Assembly: GCF_002866065.1 (NCBI RefSeq)
Contig: NZ_LNJZ01000009.1
Span: 510,813-574,812, forward strand
DNA from: Thiopseudomonas denitrificans
GTDB taxonomy: Bacteria > Pseudomonadota > Gammaproteobacteria > Pseudomonadales > Pseudomonadaceae
DNA length: 64,000 nt
Reading direction: 5' to 3'
The notes under the pieces are model-generated. The model was not told the DNA's origin. It searched no databases and saw only the letters and a program-made list of their open reading frames with translations. Numbering within the stretch: position 1 is the first letter of the stretch; the number at the start of each line of letters is the position of its first letter. Made by a program: the position numbers and the translations under genes. Of this stretch, positions 48,716 through 58,886 are shown piece after piece.

Positions 48716-50011
48716 ATGAAAATTCTGATTATCGGTAACGGCGGACGCGAGCACGCCCTGGCCTGGAAAATTGCCCAGGACCCGCGCGTAGCCAAGGTAT
48801 TTGTTGCTCCCGGCAACGCCGGTACCGCCACCGAAGCCAAGTGCGAAAACCTTAATATCGGCGTGCTCGAGCTGGACCGGCTGGCCGACTTTGCCGAACA
48901 GAACCAGGTCGCCTTGACCATCGTCGGCCCTGAAGCGCCGCTGGTGGCGGGCGTGGTCGACGCCTTCCGCGCCCGCAACCTGCCGATCTACGGGCCAACT
49001 CAAGCCGCAGCCCAGCTGGAAGGCTCCAAGGCCTTCACCAAGGACTTCCTCGCCCGCCACAACATTCCTACCGCCGGCTACGCCAACTTCACCGACGTGG
49101 AGCAGGCGCTGGCCTATGTACGCGAGCGCGGCGCCCCCATCGTGGTCAAGGCCGACGGCCTGGCTGCCGGCAAGGGTGTGATTGTTGCCATGACATTGCA
49201 GGAAGCTGAAGACGCGATCACCGATATGCTGGCCGGCAATGCCTTTGGTGACGCTGGTTCACGGGTGGTGATCGAGGACTTCCTCGACGGCGAAGAAGCC
49301 AGCTTCATCGTCATGGTTGACCACAACGGCAACGTGCTGCCCATGGCCACCAGCCAGGACCACAAGCGGGTAGGTGACGGCGATACCGGCCCCAACACCG
49401 GCGGCATGGGTGCCTACTCCCCTGCTCCTGTGGTCACCGACGAGGTCTATCAGCGGGTGCTGGACCAGATTATCTACCCGACCGTGCGCGGCATGGCCGC
49501 TGAAGGCAACGTCTACACCGGCTTCCTGTATGCCGGCCTGATGATCGACAAGGCGGGCAACCCGCAGATCATCGAGTACAACTGCCGCTTTGGCGATCCG
49601 GAAACCCAGCCGATCCTGGCCCGCCTGGAATCCAGCCTGGTACTGCTGCTGGAAGGCGCCATGGCCGGTGCACTGGACAAGATCGAAGCCCAATGGGACC
49701 CGCGCCCAAGCCTCGGTGTGGTGCTGGCCTCTGGCGGCTACCCGGCTGATGACTACCTCAAGGGCCAGGTGATCAGCGGGCTGGGTGAAGCCGCCAAACT
49801 GGACGGCAAGGTATTCCAGGCCGGCACCAGCCTCAAGGATGGCCAGATCATCAACAGTGGCGGCCGTGTGCTCTGTGCCACTGCGCTGGGTGATACCGTT
49901 GCTCAAGCACAGGCCAATGCCTACCGGCTGGCGGAAAAAATCAGCTGGGCAGGCTGCTTCTATCGCAAGGATATCGGCTACCGCGCCATCGAGCGTGAAC
50001 GCAACGCCTGA
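48716..50011 (+). CDS. purD: Phosphoribosylamine-glycine ligase (GAR synthetase)
   Basis: Second step of purine synthesis. ATP-grasp enzyme of 431 residues: N-terminal ILIIGNGGREHALAWK, ATP-binding IVVKADGLAAGKGV, signature HKRVGDGDTGPNTGGMGAYSP and NCRFGDPETQ are present. Pairs with purH; a terminator follows. Confidence 0.97.
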   Translation: MKILIIGNGGREHALAWKIAQDPRVAKVFVAPGNAGTATEAKCENLNIGVLELDRLADFAEQNQVALTIVGPEAPLVAGVVDAFRARNLPIYGPTQAAAQLEGSKAFTKDFLARHNIPTAGYANFTDVEQALAYVRERGAPIVVKADGLAAGKGVIVAMTLQEAEDAITDMLAGNAFGDAGSRVVIEDFLDGEEASFIVMVDHNGNVLPMATSQDHKRVGDGDTGPNTGGMGAYSPAPVVTDEVYQRVLDQIIYPTVRGMAAEGNVYTGFLYAGLMIDKAGNPQIIEYNCRFGDPETQPILARLESSLVLLLEGAMAGALDKIEAQWDPRPSLGVVLASGGYPADDYLKGQVISGLGEAAKLDGKVFQAGTSLKDGQIINSGGRVLCATALGDTVAQAQANAYRLAEKISWAGCFYRKDIGYRAIERERNA

Positions 50012-50028
50012 TCCTCCACGGCACAACT

Positions 50029-50069
50029 ACAGGCCATGCAGCCCGCCGGCTGTGTGGCCTGTTTTGTTT
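50029..50069 (+). terminator. Terminator after purD
   Basis: ACAGGCCA (50029-50036) pairs with TGGCCTGT (50055-50062) and CAGCC with GGCTG inside; the stem is followed by TTTGTTT. Confidence 0.82.
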
Positions 50070-50163
50070 CTGGCCCCGCGAGATAAAGCTCCACACTCCG
50101 CCCTGCCCGACAGCACCCTTGTGCAAGGGCAATACCTCAAGGTTTCGGCTGGCAACCCGGCGT

Positions 50164-51030
50164 TCACCTGCGCATTTGCAGCCAGCCCATCCACACCCCG
50201 CTGGCAATAATCACCGCCACACCGACCAGCGCCAGCGCGTCCGGCAGCTGGCCGAATGCAATCCAGCCAACCACACAGGCGCTGATGATCTGGCCATAGG
50301 TGAAAGGCGCCAATACTGCCGCCGTGGCATAGCGGAACGCCTGCGTCAGCAGCATGTGCCCGGCCATGGCCAGCACGCCCAGCCCCAGCAGCATGCCGAT
50401 GTCCAGCGGAGCCAGCTGGCCAACAGTATCCAGCTGCAACAATGCAAAGGGGGTCAGCAACACCGCACCCACCAGCCCCGAATAAAAATTGCTGGTGGCA
50501 GGATGATCCTTACCGGCGAGCAGGCGGGTGAGCAGCTGGTAAAAAGCAAAGCACAGGGCAGCTGCCAGCGGGTACAGGATGGGCCAGACAAAGAGTTCAC
50601 CACCAGGCCGCACCACCAGCAAAACCCCCAGCAAACCCAACCCTATGGCCAGCCACTGCACCTGCCGGACCTGTTCACGCAGTAGCAGCGCCGACAGCAG
50701 GGTGACAAACAGGGGCGCGAGGAAGATCACTGCGGTGGTTTCCGCCAGCGGAATATAACGCAGGCCGGAAATGATCAGGACGCCAACCGCCAGCAGGCTG
50801 ACCCCACGCAGCAGCTGCAAGCCCGGACGGTAAGTATGGAACAGGCTGCGCCCCAGACTGGGCACAAACATAAGTGGCAACAGCACACTCTGCACGCAAT
50901 AGCGCACCCACAGGATCAGCGGCACGGACAGGCTCAGGGCCAGATGCTTGGTCATGGCATCATGGCTGGCCAGTAACAGGCCGGATGCCAGGATCAGGGC
51001 AATGCCGGCCAGGATGTGATCAGGTTTCAT
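50164..51030 (-). CDS. DMT-superfamily exporter (EamA family)
   Basis: 288 residues with ten hydrophobic segments in two repeats of the EamA domain (residues about 8-140 and 150-285), the layout of ten-helix drug/metabolite exporters. Visible pieces include the N-terminal LASGLLLASHDAMTKHLALSL and a second-repeat AVLAPFTYGQIISACVVGW. Substrates of such proteins range from amino acids to purines and drugs; none can be assigned here. It stands alone, convergent with purD, and its promoter carries a palindrome. Confidence 0.82.
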   Translation of the reverse strand: MKPDHILAGIALILASGLLLASHDAMTKHLALSLSVPLILWVRYCVQSVLLPLMFVPSLGRSLFHTYRPGLQLLRGVSLLAVGVLIISGLRYIPLAETTAVIFLAPLFVTLLSALLLREQVRQVQWLAIGLGLLGVLLVVRPGGELFVWPILYPLAAALCFAFYQLLTRLLAGKDHPATSNFYSGLVGAVLLTPFALLQLDTVGQLAPLDIGMLLGLGVLAMAGHMLLTQAFRYATAAVLAPFTYGQIISACVVGWIAFGQLPDALALVGVAVIIASGVWMGWLQMRR

Positions 51031-51045
51031 TGAGCCGCCCTGTAA

Positions 51046-51064
51046 TTAGCATGCTAACATTATA
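51046..51064 (-). promoter_or_regulatory. -10 box and palindromic operator of the EamA gene
   Basis: A leftward TATAAT (51059-51064) is directly followed by the 12-base perfect palindrome TTAGCATGCTAA (51046-51057), 16 bases before the start codon. No good -35 was found. A dyad at the transcription start suggests a repressor site, perhaps of MarR type. Confidence 0.55.
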
Positions 51065-51157
51065 GCAAATAACAGCACCACCGCAGCAGGCGACACGCAG
51101 CCAGCCAGTTACCGGCGCGACACCGGCAAGGTCAAGAACCGGCCGCTACGCAGCGGC

Positions 51158-52552
51158 TCAGTCATCATGGAACTGGTACTCGCCTGGCGCCAGGTTGTCG
51201 AAGCGGGTGTAACGGCCATGGAACATCAGTCGTACGGTACCGATAGGGCCGTTACGCTGCTTGCCGATGATGATCTCGGCAATGCCCTTGTGTTCGGTTT
51301 CCGGGTGGTAGACCTCGTCCCGGTAAACAAACATGATTACGTCGGCGTCCTGCTCGATGGCGCCGGACTCACGCAGGTCGGAGTTGACCGGGCGTTTGTT
51401 GGGCCGTTGCTCGAGCGAGCGGTTGAGCTGTGACAGCGCCACCACCGGGCAGTCGAACTCCTTGGCCAGCGCCTTCAGCGAGCGCGAAATCTCGGAAATC
51501 TCGTTGGTACGGTTTTCACCAGCGCTGCCGCCGATCTGCATCAGCTGCAGATAGTCGACCATGATCAGGCCGATGGCTCCGTGCTCGCGGGCCACCCGGC
51601 GGGTACGCGCACGCATTTCCGTCGGGCTGATGCCGGCGGTATCGTCTATATGCAGCTTGGCACTTTGCAACAGCGAAACGGTCGAGGTCATTCGCGCCCA
51701 GTCATCATCATCCAGCTTGCCCGAACGGACCTTGCTCTGGTCGATGCGGCCCAGCGACGACAGCATACGCATGACCAGCGACTCCGCCGGCATCTCCAGC
51801 GAGAACACCAGCACCGTCTTGTCGCTGTTCATCACCGCATTTTCCACCAGGTTCATGGCAAAGGTGGTCTTGCCCATCGAGGGCCGGCCGGCAACGATCA
51901 CCAGGTCCGCCGGCTGCAAACCACTGGTTTTGTCATCGAGGTCGGCAAAGCCGGTGGTCAACCCGGTGATCTGTGAATCGCTGTGAAACAGCGTATCAAT
52001 GGTATCGACGGTTTTCAGCAGCACTTCCCGCAACGGAATCGGCCCGCCGGTTTTCGGCCGGGATTCGGCGATCTGGAAGATCTTGCGCTCGGCCTCGTCG
52101 AGAATTTCCTCGCCCTGGCGGCCTTGCGGCGAGTACGCCATGTCGGCAATTTCGTTACTGGCGCTAATCAGCTGGCGCAGGGTCGAACGTTCACGGATGA
52201 TCCGCGCATAGGCCTGGATGTTGGCAACCGAGGGAATGTTGCTGGCCAGCTCGCCCAGATAAGCAATGCCGCCCACCTGGGCCAGGGTGCCCTCATTGTC
52301 GAGATGCTCGGACAGGGTCACCACGTCAAACGGCTGATTGCGCTCGGCCAGGGTGAAAATCGCACGAAAGATCAGGCGGTGGTCATGCCGGTAAAAATCC
52401 GCATCCACCAGCTGGTCACCCATACGCTCCCAGGCGTAGTTATCCAGCATCAACCCGCCAAGTACCGCCTGTTCCGCCTCGATGGAGTGCGGCGGCACCT
52501 TGAGTGCCACGGTTTCCAGATCATATTGCGGAGCAACTTCTATCTCATGCAT
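51158..52552 (-). CDS. dnaB: Replicative DNA helicase
   Basis: Hexameric helicase that unwinds DNA at the fork. N-terminal primase-interacting domain (VPPHSIEAEQAVLGGLMLDN) and C-terminal RecA-like domain with Walker A GRPSMGKTTFA are visible; no intein. The start at 52552 gives MHEIEVAPQYDLETVALK and 464 residues, as in Pseudomonas; the frame is open upstream to 52642. Last gene of the rpsF-rpsR-rplI cluster. Confidence 0.97.
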   Translation of the reverse strand: MHEIEVAPQYDLETVALKVPPHSIEAEQAVLGGLMLDNYAWERMGDQLVDADFYRHDHRLIFRAIFTLAERNQPFDVVTLSEHLDNEGTLAQVGGIAYLGELASNIPSVANIQAYARIIRERSTLRQLISASNEIADMAYSPQGRQGEEILDEAERKIFQIAESRPKTGGPIPLREVLLKTVDTIDTLFHSDSQITGLTTGFADLDDKTSGLQPADLVIVAGRPSMGKTTFAMNLVENAVMNSDKTVLVFSLEMPAESLVMRMLSSLGRIDQSKVRSGKLDDDDWARMTSTVSLLQSAKLHIDDTAGISPTEMRARTRRVAREHGAIGLIMVDYLQLMQIGGSAGENRTNEISEISRSLKALAKEFDCPVVALSQLNRSLEQRPNKRPVNSDLRESGAIEQDADVIMFVYRDEVYHPETEHKGIAEIIIGKQRNGPIGTVRLMFHGRYTRFDNLAPGEYQFHDD

Positions 52553-52628
52553 AACTCTAGCCGTTAAAAACCTTCTCTTCATGCCCGGCGGGCAACAATG
52601 CGCTGCCCCGCATTGTAACGCCGGCACA

Positions 52629-52667
52629 GACAAAAAAGGCACCTGCCAACCGACAGATGCCTTTTTC
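52629..52667 (-). terminator. Terminator between rplI and dnaB
   Basis: Arms AAAGGCACCTG and CAGATGCCTTT (52635-52645, 52654-52664; one mismatch) end leftward in TTTTTTG. It separates ribosomal-protein output from dnaB. Confidence 0.85.
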
Positions 52668-52693
52668 TACCGCAAGACCGGACAAGCGGTGGC

Positions 52694-53146
52694 TTATTCG
52701 CCTTCGCCTGCAACGATCAGCTTGACCTCTGCATCCACTTCGGAGTGCAGCTGCAGCTTGATGTCGTACTCGCCGGTCTGGCGAATGGTGCCTTCCGGCA
52801 GACGCACTTCGCTCTTGGCCACTTCGATGCCGCTGGCAGTCAGGGCATCAGCGATGTCCTGGGTACCAATGGAACCAAACAGTTTGCCTTCCTCGCCAAC
52901 ATTGGCAGTGATGGTCACTACCAGTTCGTTGAGCTGGGCAGCACGGGCTTCGGCAGCAGCACGCTTCTCGGCGGCAATGCGCTCCAGCTCGGCACGGCGG
53001 GCTTCAAACTCGGCAATGTTGTCCGGAGTTGCAGCGGTCGCCTTGCCTTGCGGCAGCAGGTAGTTACGGCCGTAGCCGGCTTTTACAGATACTTTGTCGC
53101 CCAGGTTGCCCAGGTTTGCGACTTTTTCCAGCAGGATGACTTCCAT
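52694..53146 (-). CDS. rplI: 50S ribosomal protein L9
   Basis: Two-domain 23S rRNA-binding protein, 150 residues: N-terminal [30 protein letters not shown], a long connecting helix, and the C-terminal domain with [16 protein letters not shown]. Lies 23 bases after the DUF2232 gene in the same operon. Confidence 0.97.
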   Translation of the reverse strand: MEVILLEKVANLGNLGDKVSVKAGYGRNYLLPQGKATAATPDNIAEFEARRAELERIAAEKRAAAEARAAQLNELVVTITANVGEEGKLFGSIGTQDIADALTASGIEVAKSEVRLPEGTIRQTGEYDIKLQLHSEVDAEVKLIVAGEGE

Positions 53147-53169
53147 TTGAGTCTCACCTCTTGAAGATA

Positions 53170-54066
53170 TTATTCACCGTTGTCCGTGGGGCCCGCGTTG
53201 TTTTTGGACAACGCCCTGAGCCCACGAAAATCAAACACACTATCGGCCAGAGCCAAAATGATCAGAAGCGGATACAGCAGCTGCGCGAACAGGAACATCC
53301 CCACATAAAAACCGATCAGGGGAAACCGGCCCATGTTGTAACGTGCCACCACGCCATGCACCAGAGCGACTCCGGCCACCCCCAACGGGATTGCACACAG
53401 CGGCATGACCACTGCAGCCTGTGCGCTGAGGCGCGGCGCCAGCAGCATGCCCATCACCAGCAGGCCTGCAACGGCCGCCGGCAAACGGATACTGCGAAAC
53501 TCCTGGCCGAAACCGCCCGGGTTGTACAGCAGTGCCTGCCAGTAGCGCGCCACCACCAGTGCGGCCAGAGCCAGCATCTGCGCCACTGCGGCCATCAGCC
53601 CGGTCAGTACCGGTCTGAGCAGCTCCAGCAGACGGGCTTGCGCCTCACCATCCAGTTGCTGCCAGGCTTCGTCAAACAGCCCGGGCATGCTTTCTTGCAA
53701 CAGGCCGGCCAGCTGGTCAATGGAGTCGGCAAAGGTCACCGACAGTACCCAGGCAGAGCCCAGGCCCACCACCAGACTGGCCAACAGCACTCTGAGCCAG
53801 GATGCACTCTCGCGCAGCACCTGGGCCATGAGCAGACTGCCGCCAATCACCAGCAGTACATAGGGATCACCATACAGCGCCCAGACCACCGCCGGGACCA
53901 GTGCCCAGGCGATGATGCTGGCAGACTGTGCCAGCCCCTTGCGCAGCAGTACCAGGCTGGCACCGGCCGCGCTGAGCCAGAACAGCAAAGGCAGGGCCGC
54001 TGTCAGGCCAACCGCAAGGGCGGCCTGCCTGCGACCACGCATGATGTACTCGGCGAGTGCCCGCAT
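53170..54066 (-). CDS. DUF2232 (YybS-like) membrane protein
   Basis: 298 residues with about eight hydrophobic segments and a basic start ([14 protein letters not shown]). Proteins of this type occur between rpsR and rplI in Pseudomonas and others. The function is unknown; coexpression with ribosomal proteins is the only clue. Confidence 0.78.
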   Translation of the reverse strand: MRALAEYIMRGRRQAALAVGLTAALPLLFWLSAAGASLVLLRKGLAQSASIIAWALVPAVVWALYGDPYVLLVIGGSLLMAQVLRESASWLRVLLASLVVGLGSAWVLSVTFADSIDQLAGLLQESMPGLFDEAWQQLDGEAQARLLELLRPVLTGLMAAVAQMLALAALVVARYWQALLYNPGGFGQEFRSIRLPAAVAGLLVMGMLLAPRLSAQAAVVMPLCAIPLGVAGVALVHGVVARYNMGRFPLIGFYVGMFLFAQLLYPLLIILALADSVFDFRGLRALSKNNAGPTDNGE

Positions 54067-54100
54067 GCCTGTCCGTATCCCGATTCCGATCAGCCGTCAA

Positions 54101-54331
54101 TCAACGGTCGTGGCTGTCGGTGTATGGCAGCAGAGCCAGAAAGCGGGCGCGCTTGATGGCGGTGGCCAGCTGACGCTGATACTTGGCTTTGGTGCCGGTA
54201 ATGCGGCTGGGTACAATTTTGCCGGTTTCGGAAATGTACGCTTTCAGGGTGTTGAGATCCTTGTAATCGATCTCCTGTACGCCTTCAGCGGTGAAACGGC
54301 AGAACTTGCGACGACGGAAAAAACGTGCCAT
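54101..54331 (-). CDS. rpsR: 30S ribosomal protein S18
   Basis: 76 residues, [17 protein letters not shown] start and the RNA-binding [20 protein letters not shown] motif. Forms a heterodimer with S6, encoded just upstream. Confidence 0.97.
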   Translation of the reverse strand: MARFFRRRKFCRFTAEGVQEIDYKDLNTLKAYISETGKIVPSRITGTKAKYQRQLATAIKRARFLALLPYTDSHDR

Positions 54332-54359
54332 GACTGTTGCTCCTCAATAAGTCCAGTGA

Positions 54360-54797
54360 TTACTCGTCAGCGTCTTCGCTGTCGCTGTCTTCATCATCAC
54401 CTTCGACTTCATCGTCGTCGGCATCATCGGCAGCTTCTTCGGTACGCTCACGACGCTCGCGGCGCTCGCTACGGCCTTCTTCGGCCTTGAGCATTTCGGA
54501 CTGCTCGGTAACGGCTTCATCGCGACGGATGATCAGGTTGCGCAGGACAGCATCGTTGTAGCGGAAGCTGTCTTCCAGCTCGGCCAGAACCTTGCTGCTG
54601 CACTCAACGTTGAGCAGTACGTAGTGAGCTTTGTGGATGTCGTTGATGGAGTAAGCCAGTTGACGGCGGCCCCAGTCTTCATGGCGGTGAACCTTGCCAC
54701 CGTCTTCTTCGATCAGCTTGGTGTAACGCTCTACCATGCCGCCGACCTGTTCGCTCTGGTCAGGGTGGACCAGGAACACGATTTCGTAATGACGCAT
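54360..54797 (-). CDS. rpsF: 30S ribosomal protein S6
   Basis: 145 residues: the S6 ferredoxin-like fold begins [18 protein letters not shown], followed by an unusually acidic C-terminal tail (about 25 Asp/Glu in the last 45 residues), as in other proteobacteria with long S6. AAGGAG precedes the ATG. Confidence 0.96.
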   Translation of the reverse strand: MRHYEIVFLVHPDQSEQVGGMVERYTKLIEEDGGKVHRHEDWGRRQLAYSINDIHKAHYVLLNVECSSKVLAELEDSFRYNDAVLRNLIIRRDEAVTEQSEMLKAEEGRSERRERRERTEEAADDADDDEVEGDDEDSDSEDADE

Positions 54798-54820
54798 AGA
54801 TGCTCCTTACGGGTTGTAGC

Positions 54821-54840
54821 CTGCCGGGAGTTCCGGTCAG
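54821..54840 (-). promoter_or_regulatory. rpsF leader hairpin, possible S6:S18 autoregulatory site
   Basis: In the rpsF 5' leader, CTGACCGG and CCGGCAG form a stem with a bulged A and a short loop, 24 bases before the start codon. Many bacteria have an rpsF leader element bound by the S6:S18 dimer around a CCG box. Position and CCG content fit, but I could not verify the consensus. Confidence 0.35.
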
Positions 54841-54963
54841 ACAAGGAGTGGATAAAAGTCCTGTCGGCCGCGTTTTACACGGACAACAAGGGCGCACATT
54901 CTACCCGAGAGCCATGGCTTCCGCAATCAGCAAGCCCCTCGAAACAACAAAGGGCATCTGTAG

Positions 54964-55085
54964 GTGCGAATTCATTCGCACAAACACCGGCCACTTGCCC
55001 GGCCATACCGGACAATGTTCGAATGAATTCGAACCTACAGCAAGCTTGATCCCCGCGCTCCTTGTGGGTGCGAATTCATTCGCAC
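54964..55085. repeat. Cluster of three REP-type palindromes
   Basis: GTGCGAATTCATTCGCAC occurs at 54964-54981 and again at 55068-55085; the related GTTCGAATGAATTCGAAC at 55017-55034 has the opposite orientation, judged by its flanking CTACAG against CTGTAG before the first copy. They fill the gap between rpsF and rlmB and resemble known Pseudomonas REP units. Confidence 0.82.
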
Positions 55086-55090
55086 AAAAA

Positions 55091-55831
55091 TCAAACTCCC
55101 CTCTGCCGGCGGATCTCGAACAGGCAAACTCCGGTCGCTACCGACACGTTGAGGCTGCTGACCGAGCCCAGCATGGGCAGCTTGACCAGGTAATCGCAGT
55201 TTTCACGGGTCAGGCGGCGCATGCCCTTCCCTTCTGCGCCCATCACCAGCGCCAGCGGACCGGAAAGATCTTGCTGGTAAATGCTCGCCTCGGCCTCGCC
55301 GGCCGTACCGGCAATCCAGACTCCTTTCTTTTGCAAATGCTGCAAGGTACGCGACAGGTTGGTCACCGCCACCAGCGGTACCACCTCGGCCGCGCCGCAA
55401 GCCACCTTGCGCACGGTGGCGTTCAGCGTGGCGGACTTGTCCTTTGGAATGATCACCGCATGCACGCCGGCGGCATCGGCAGTACGCAGGCAGGCACCGA
55501 GGTTGTGCGGATCGGTGACACCATCAAGAACCAGCAGCAACGCCGGCTCGCCGATACGGTCCAGCAGCTCATCGAGCATGGCCTCGCCCCAGATCTGGCT
55601 GGGACTGACCATCGCCAGCACACCCTGATGCACACCCTCGATTTTTTCATCCAGCTCTCTGCGCTCGATGTCGCGCACCTCGATGCGGGCGGCCTGAGCC
55701 TGCTCACGTAGCGCTTCGATACTGACATCCTGCCGGCCTTTGGCCAGCAGCAACTGCTTGACCCGCTTCGGGTGGTGGGTCAGCAAGGCGCTGACCGCAT
55801 GGATACCGTATACCTGTTCCAGATCATTCAT
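55091..55831 (-). CDS. rlmB: 23S rRNA Gm2251 2'-O-methyltransferase
   Basis: SpoU/TrmH-type (SPOUT) enzyme of 246 residues, with motif 1 [21 protein letters not shown], motif 2 [14 protein letters not shown] and motif 3 [18 protein letters not shown]. The start lies within the end of rnr (8-base overlap), so the two are coupled. Confidence 0.95.
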   Translation of the reverse strand: MNDLEQVYGIHAVSALLTHHPKRVKQLLLAKGRQDVSIEALREQAQAARIEVRDIERRELDEKIEGVHQGVLAMVSPSQIWGEAMLDELLDRIGEPALLLVLDGVTDPHNLGACLRTADAAGVHAVIIPKDKSATLNATVRKVACGAAEVVPLVAVTNLSRTLQHLQKKGVWIAGTAGEAEASIYQQDLSGPLALVMGAEGKGMRRLTRENCDYLVKLPMLGSVSSLNVSVATGVCLFEIRRQRGV

Positions 55832-58268
55832 AGTAGCCAGACTTCCTCGATTTGCTCACGGCCTTGCGCTTTTTGCCCTTGCTCTTCTCTGCGGCTGGTC
55901 CGGCCTTTTTTTCGGCCACTTTCTTGCCAGTCCTGCGCTCGTCCTTCTTCGCCGGCTTCTTGCCTCCCTTCTCAACCGCCGGAGCCGCCAAAGCGGTCCT
56001 GCGGGTGACCGGTGCAGAGTGTTCGGCAGCGCTCAGCTCGAAATCAATCTTGCGTTCGTCCAGATCAACCCGCGCCACCACCACCTCGATGCTGTCGCCC
56101 AGCCGGTAACTGCGTCCGCTGCGCTCACCCACCAACCGGTGATAGACCGCCTCGAAGTGGTAATAATCCGCCGGCAGCGCGGTGATGTGCACCATGCCCT
56201 CGACATAGATGTCGTTGAGCTCGACAAACAGGCCGAAACCGGTCACCGAGGTCACCACACCGCTGTAGGTCTCGCCAATGCGCTCGAGCATGAACTCGCA
56301 CTTGAGCCAGGTCACCACATCACGGGTCGCCTCGTCGGCGCGGCGTTCGGTGGCCGATATTGCGGCACCGATGGTTTCCAGCCGGGGCAGGTCGTACGGA
56401 TAGATCTTCGCCTTGGCCAGCGGGCCGGCACCGGCCCGTACCACATGCTCAGACTGGCGTTTGGAGCGGATCACGCTGCGCACCGCACGGTGGTTGAGCA
56501 GATCGGCGTAACGGCGGATCGGTGAGGTGAAGTGGGTATAGGTCTCATAATTGAGACCGAAATGACCAATATCGTCCGGGCTGTACTCCGCCTGGCTGAG
56601 CGAGCGCAACATGACGGTCTGGATCAGTTCGAAATCCGGGCGGTCATGCACCTGCTCCAGCAGGCGCAGATAGTCCCTGGGCGTCGGCGCTTGCTTGCCC
56701 TTGTTCAGGCTCAGCCCCAGTGTGGCGAGGAAACCCTGCAGTTTTTCCAGCTTGGCTTCCGGCGGGCCGTCATGAATGCGGTACAGGCCCGGCAATTTGT
56801 GGATGTGGAGAAAATCGGCCATGGCCACGTTGGCACACAGCATGCATTCCTCGATCAGCTTGTGGGCGTCGTTGCGCACGGTCGGCAGGATTTCCGCAAT
56901 CTTGCGATCCTCGCCAAACACGATATAGGTTTCGCGAGTCTCGAAGTCGATGGCTCCACGCTGCTTGCGCTGCCTGGCCAGCGCCTGATACAGGCTGTAC
57001 AGCTGCTGCAAATGCGGCACCAGCGTTTTGCGCTGTTTGTTGGCGGCCTTGCCTTCCTTGCTGTCCGGCTGCTCCAGGATGACACTGACTTCGTCATAGG
57101 TCAGGCGGGCATGTGAACGGATCACCGCCTCAAAGAAGCAGTAATCCTGAATCTTGCCATTGCGCGATACCTGAAGCTGGCACACCATGGCCAGCCGGTC
57201 CACATCCGGGTTGAGCGAACACAGGCCATTGGACAGCTCTACCGGCAGCATCGGGATCACCCGCTCGGGGAAATACACCGAGTTGCCTCGCACGGATGCC
57301 TCGGCATCCAGTGCCGATCCGACCTGGACATAATGGGACACGTCGGCAATCGCCACATACAGCTGCCAGCCACCCTGCCCCGGACGACTGGCCGGCTCGC
57401 AATAGACCGCATCATCGAAGTCGCGGGCATCAGCGCCATCAATGGTGACAAAGGGCAGCTCGCGCAAGTCGACACGCTTGAGCTTGTCCCGCTCGCTGAC
57501 CTCACCCTTGAAGCGGGCCGCTTCTTTCAGTACTGCCTCGGGCCACTCGTGCGGGATATCGTAATTGCGGATGGCAACATCGATTTCCATGCCCGGCGCC
57601 ATGTAGTCACCCAGCACCCTGACCACCTGCCCCTGTGCCGGCATGCGGGCGGTGGGCCAGTGGCTGATGCAGACTTCGACCAGCTGGCCGACATGCGCCC
57701 CGGCCGACATGCCCGGGGTGATGATGATTTCATGCTGCATGCGGGTATTGTCAGGAATGACAAAGCCCAGGCCATTTTCTTCCTGGTAACGGCCTACCAG
57801 GCTTTCGCGTGCGCGCTCGACCACTTCGGCCACCACGCCTTCCTTGCGGCCACGCTTGTCAAAGCCGGCCACGCGCACCAGTACGCGGTCACCGTGGAAG
57901 ACAGTGCGCATTTGCACCGGGCTGAGAAAAATGTCCTCGCCTTCACCCTCGGGCAGCAGCCAGCCAAAACCGTCACGGTGACCCTGCACCCGGCCCGCCA
58001 CCAGGTCCAGCTTGTCGACCGGGGCATAGGCTCCACGGCGGGTATAAACGACTTGCGCATCACGCTCCATGGCACGCAGACGACGACGAATGGCCTCGAT
58101 ATCATCCTCTTCGCACAGGCCGAATTCGGCGCAGAGCTGTTCACGGGAGGCTGGCGCACCACGTTCGGCCAGGTGTTGCAAAATCAGGGTGCGACTTGGA
58201 ATCGGGTTTTCATATTTTTGCGCTTCTTGCGCGGCTTCGGGGTCTTGCCCCCGCCATTTGGCTTTCAA
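55824..58268 (-). CDS. rnr: Ribonuclease R
   Basis: Processive 3'-5' exoribonuclease that can degrade structured RNA. N-terminal helix-turn-helix ([24 protein letters not shown]), cold-shock domains, the RNB active site [12 protein letters not shown] with its aspartates, a C-terminal S1 domain and a basic tail rich in Lys are present. The open frame begins at 58367, but homology starts at [26 protein letters not shown] therefore choose the TTG at 58268, with AGGA 10 bases upstream, giving 814 residues. Confidence 0.94.
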   Translation of the reverse strand: MKAKWRGQDPEAAQEAQKYENPIPSRTLILQHLAERGAPASREQLCAEFGLCEEDDIEAIRRRLRAMERDAQVVYTRRGAYAPVDKLDLVAGRVQGHRDGFGWLLPEGEGEDIFLSPVQMRTVFHGDRVLVRVAGFDKRGRKEGVVAEVVERARESLVGRYQEENGLGFVIPDNTRMQHEIIITPGMSAGAHVGQLVEVCISHWPTARMPAQGQVVRVLGDYMAPGMEIDVAIRNYDIPHEWPEAVLKEAARFKGEVSERDKLKRVDLRELPFVTIDGADARDFDDAVYCEPASRPGQGGWQLYVAIADVSHYVQVGSALDAEASVRGNSVYFPERVIPMLPVELSNGLCSLNPDVDRLAMVCQLQVSRNGKIQDYCFFEAVIRSHARLTYDEVSVILEQPDSKEGKAANKQRKTLVPHLQQLYSLYQALARQRKQRGAIDFETRETYIVFGEDRKIAEILPTVRNDAHKLIEECMLCANVAMADFLHIHKLPGLYRIHDGPPEAKLEKLQGFLATLGLSLNKGKQAPTPRDYLRLLEQVHDRPDFELIQTVMLRSLSQAEYSPDDIGHFGLNYETYTHFTSPIRRYADLLNHRAVRSVIRSKRQSEHVVRAGAGPLAKAKIYPYDLPRLETIGAAISATERRADEATRDVVTWLKCEFMLERIGETYSGVVTSVTGFGLFVELNDIYVEGMVHITALPADYYHFEAVYHRLVGERSGRSYRLGDSIEVVVARVDLDERKIDFELSAAEHSAPVTRRTALAAPAVEKGGKKPAKKDERRTGKKVAEKKAGPAAEKSKGKKRKAVSKSRKSGYYE

Positions 58269-58325
58269 AATTTTTCTATCCTTTAGACTTTTACAAAAAT
58301 TGCCTGAAGTTTTTTGCCTCAGGGC

Positions 58326-58354
58326 TTTACAAACGCATTCCGGGGACGTATATT
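58326..58354 (+). promoter_or_regulatory. Promoter of first tRNA-Leu
   Basis: TTTACA (58326-58331), 17-base spacer, TATATT (58349-58354), about 57 bases before the tRNA. It overlaps the region upstream of the divergent rnr gene. Confidence 0.7.
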
Positions 58355-58411
58355 CTCGCCCGCACAACGCCAGAGTTGCAATGCAAATTGTAATGAATGA
58401 TTGATGTATGT

Positions 58412-58498
58412 GCCCAGGTGGTGGAATTGGTAGACACGCTAGTTTCAGGTACTAGTGGCTTAACGGCTGTGGAAGTTCGAGTCTTCTCCTGGGCACCA
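58412..58498 (+). tRNA. tRNA-Leu (CAG), copy 1
   Basis: 87-base class II tRNA with long variable arm: acceptor GCCCAGG/CCTGGGC, anticodon arm CTAGTTTCAGGTACTAG with CAG, T-loop GTTCGAGTC, encoded CCA. Confidence 0.96.
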
Positions 58499-58553
58499 AA
58501 TCATGAATGACAAGAGTGAAATTACAATCTGGCCTGATTATACGCTTCATGAC

Positions 58554-58581
58554 TTGCATTGTCGCAAATTATAGCTATAAT
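58554..58581 (+). promoter_or_regulatory. Promoter of second tRNA-Leu
   Basis: TTGCAT (58554-58559), 16-base spacer and perfect TATAAT (58576-58581), 9 bases before the second tRNA. The second copy can thus be expressed on its own. Confidence 0.75.
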
Positions 58582-58590
58582 CGTTGCCCT

Positions 58591-58677
58591 GCCCAGGTGG
58601 TGGAATTGGTAGACACGCTAGTTTCAGGTACTAGTGGCTTAACGGCTGTGGAAGTTCGAGTCTTCTCCTGGGCACCA
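58591..58677 (+). tRNA. tRNA-Leu (CAG), copy 2
   Basis: Identical over all 87 bases to the copy at 58412-58498 as far as I can read; a tandem duplication of the gene with unrelated spacer sequence. Confidence 0.96.
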
Positions 58678-58688
58678 TACACCAAAAA

Positions 58689-58716
58689 CCCTCAAGCACT
58701 GCTTGAGGGTTTTTTA
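58689..58716 (+). terminator. Terminator after tRNA-Leu pair
   Basis: CCCTCAAGC (58689-58697) and GCTTGAGGG (58701-58709) with a three-base loop, followed by TTTTTTATT. Confidence 0.92.
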
Positions 58717-58804
58717 TTGCCCGTCGTTTGACTCCTACCCCCTCACTCCTCTCAATGTTTGCGGTGTTTGCATCATCAAGGTGCAGGTTCCGCAGGGTCG
58801 CTGC

Positions 58805-58873
58805 AATGTTGATCGTGTGCTTTACCCGGGTACTTTCGACCCCATCACCCATGGTCATACCGACCTGGTCGAT
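58805..58873 (+). pseudogene. coaD: Remnant of coaD (pantetheine-phosphate adenylyltransferase)
   Basis: Twenty-three codons read NVDRVLYPGTFDPITHGHTD and on to LVD, the unmistakable N-terminus of CoaD with its PGTFDPITHGH nucleotide-binding motif. No start codon is in place (TGC precedes) and homology ends at about 58873, just before a REP palindrome. The remaining 135 or so residues are missing. The functional coaD must be elsewhere. Confidence 0.8.
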
Positions 58874-58886
58874 GGCGGTAGCAACC

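Noticed and set aside
52553-52642. Upstream extension of dnaB
   Set aside because: Lies in the rplI-dnaB leader and shows no similarity to DnaB N-termini; the ATG at 52552 gives the usual 464 residues.
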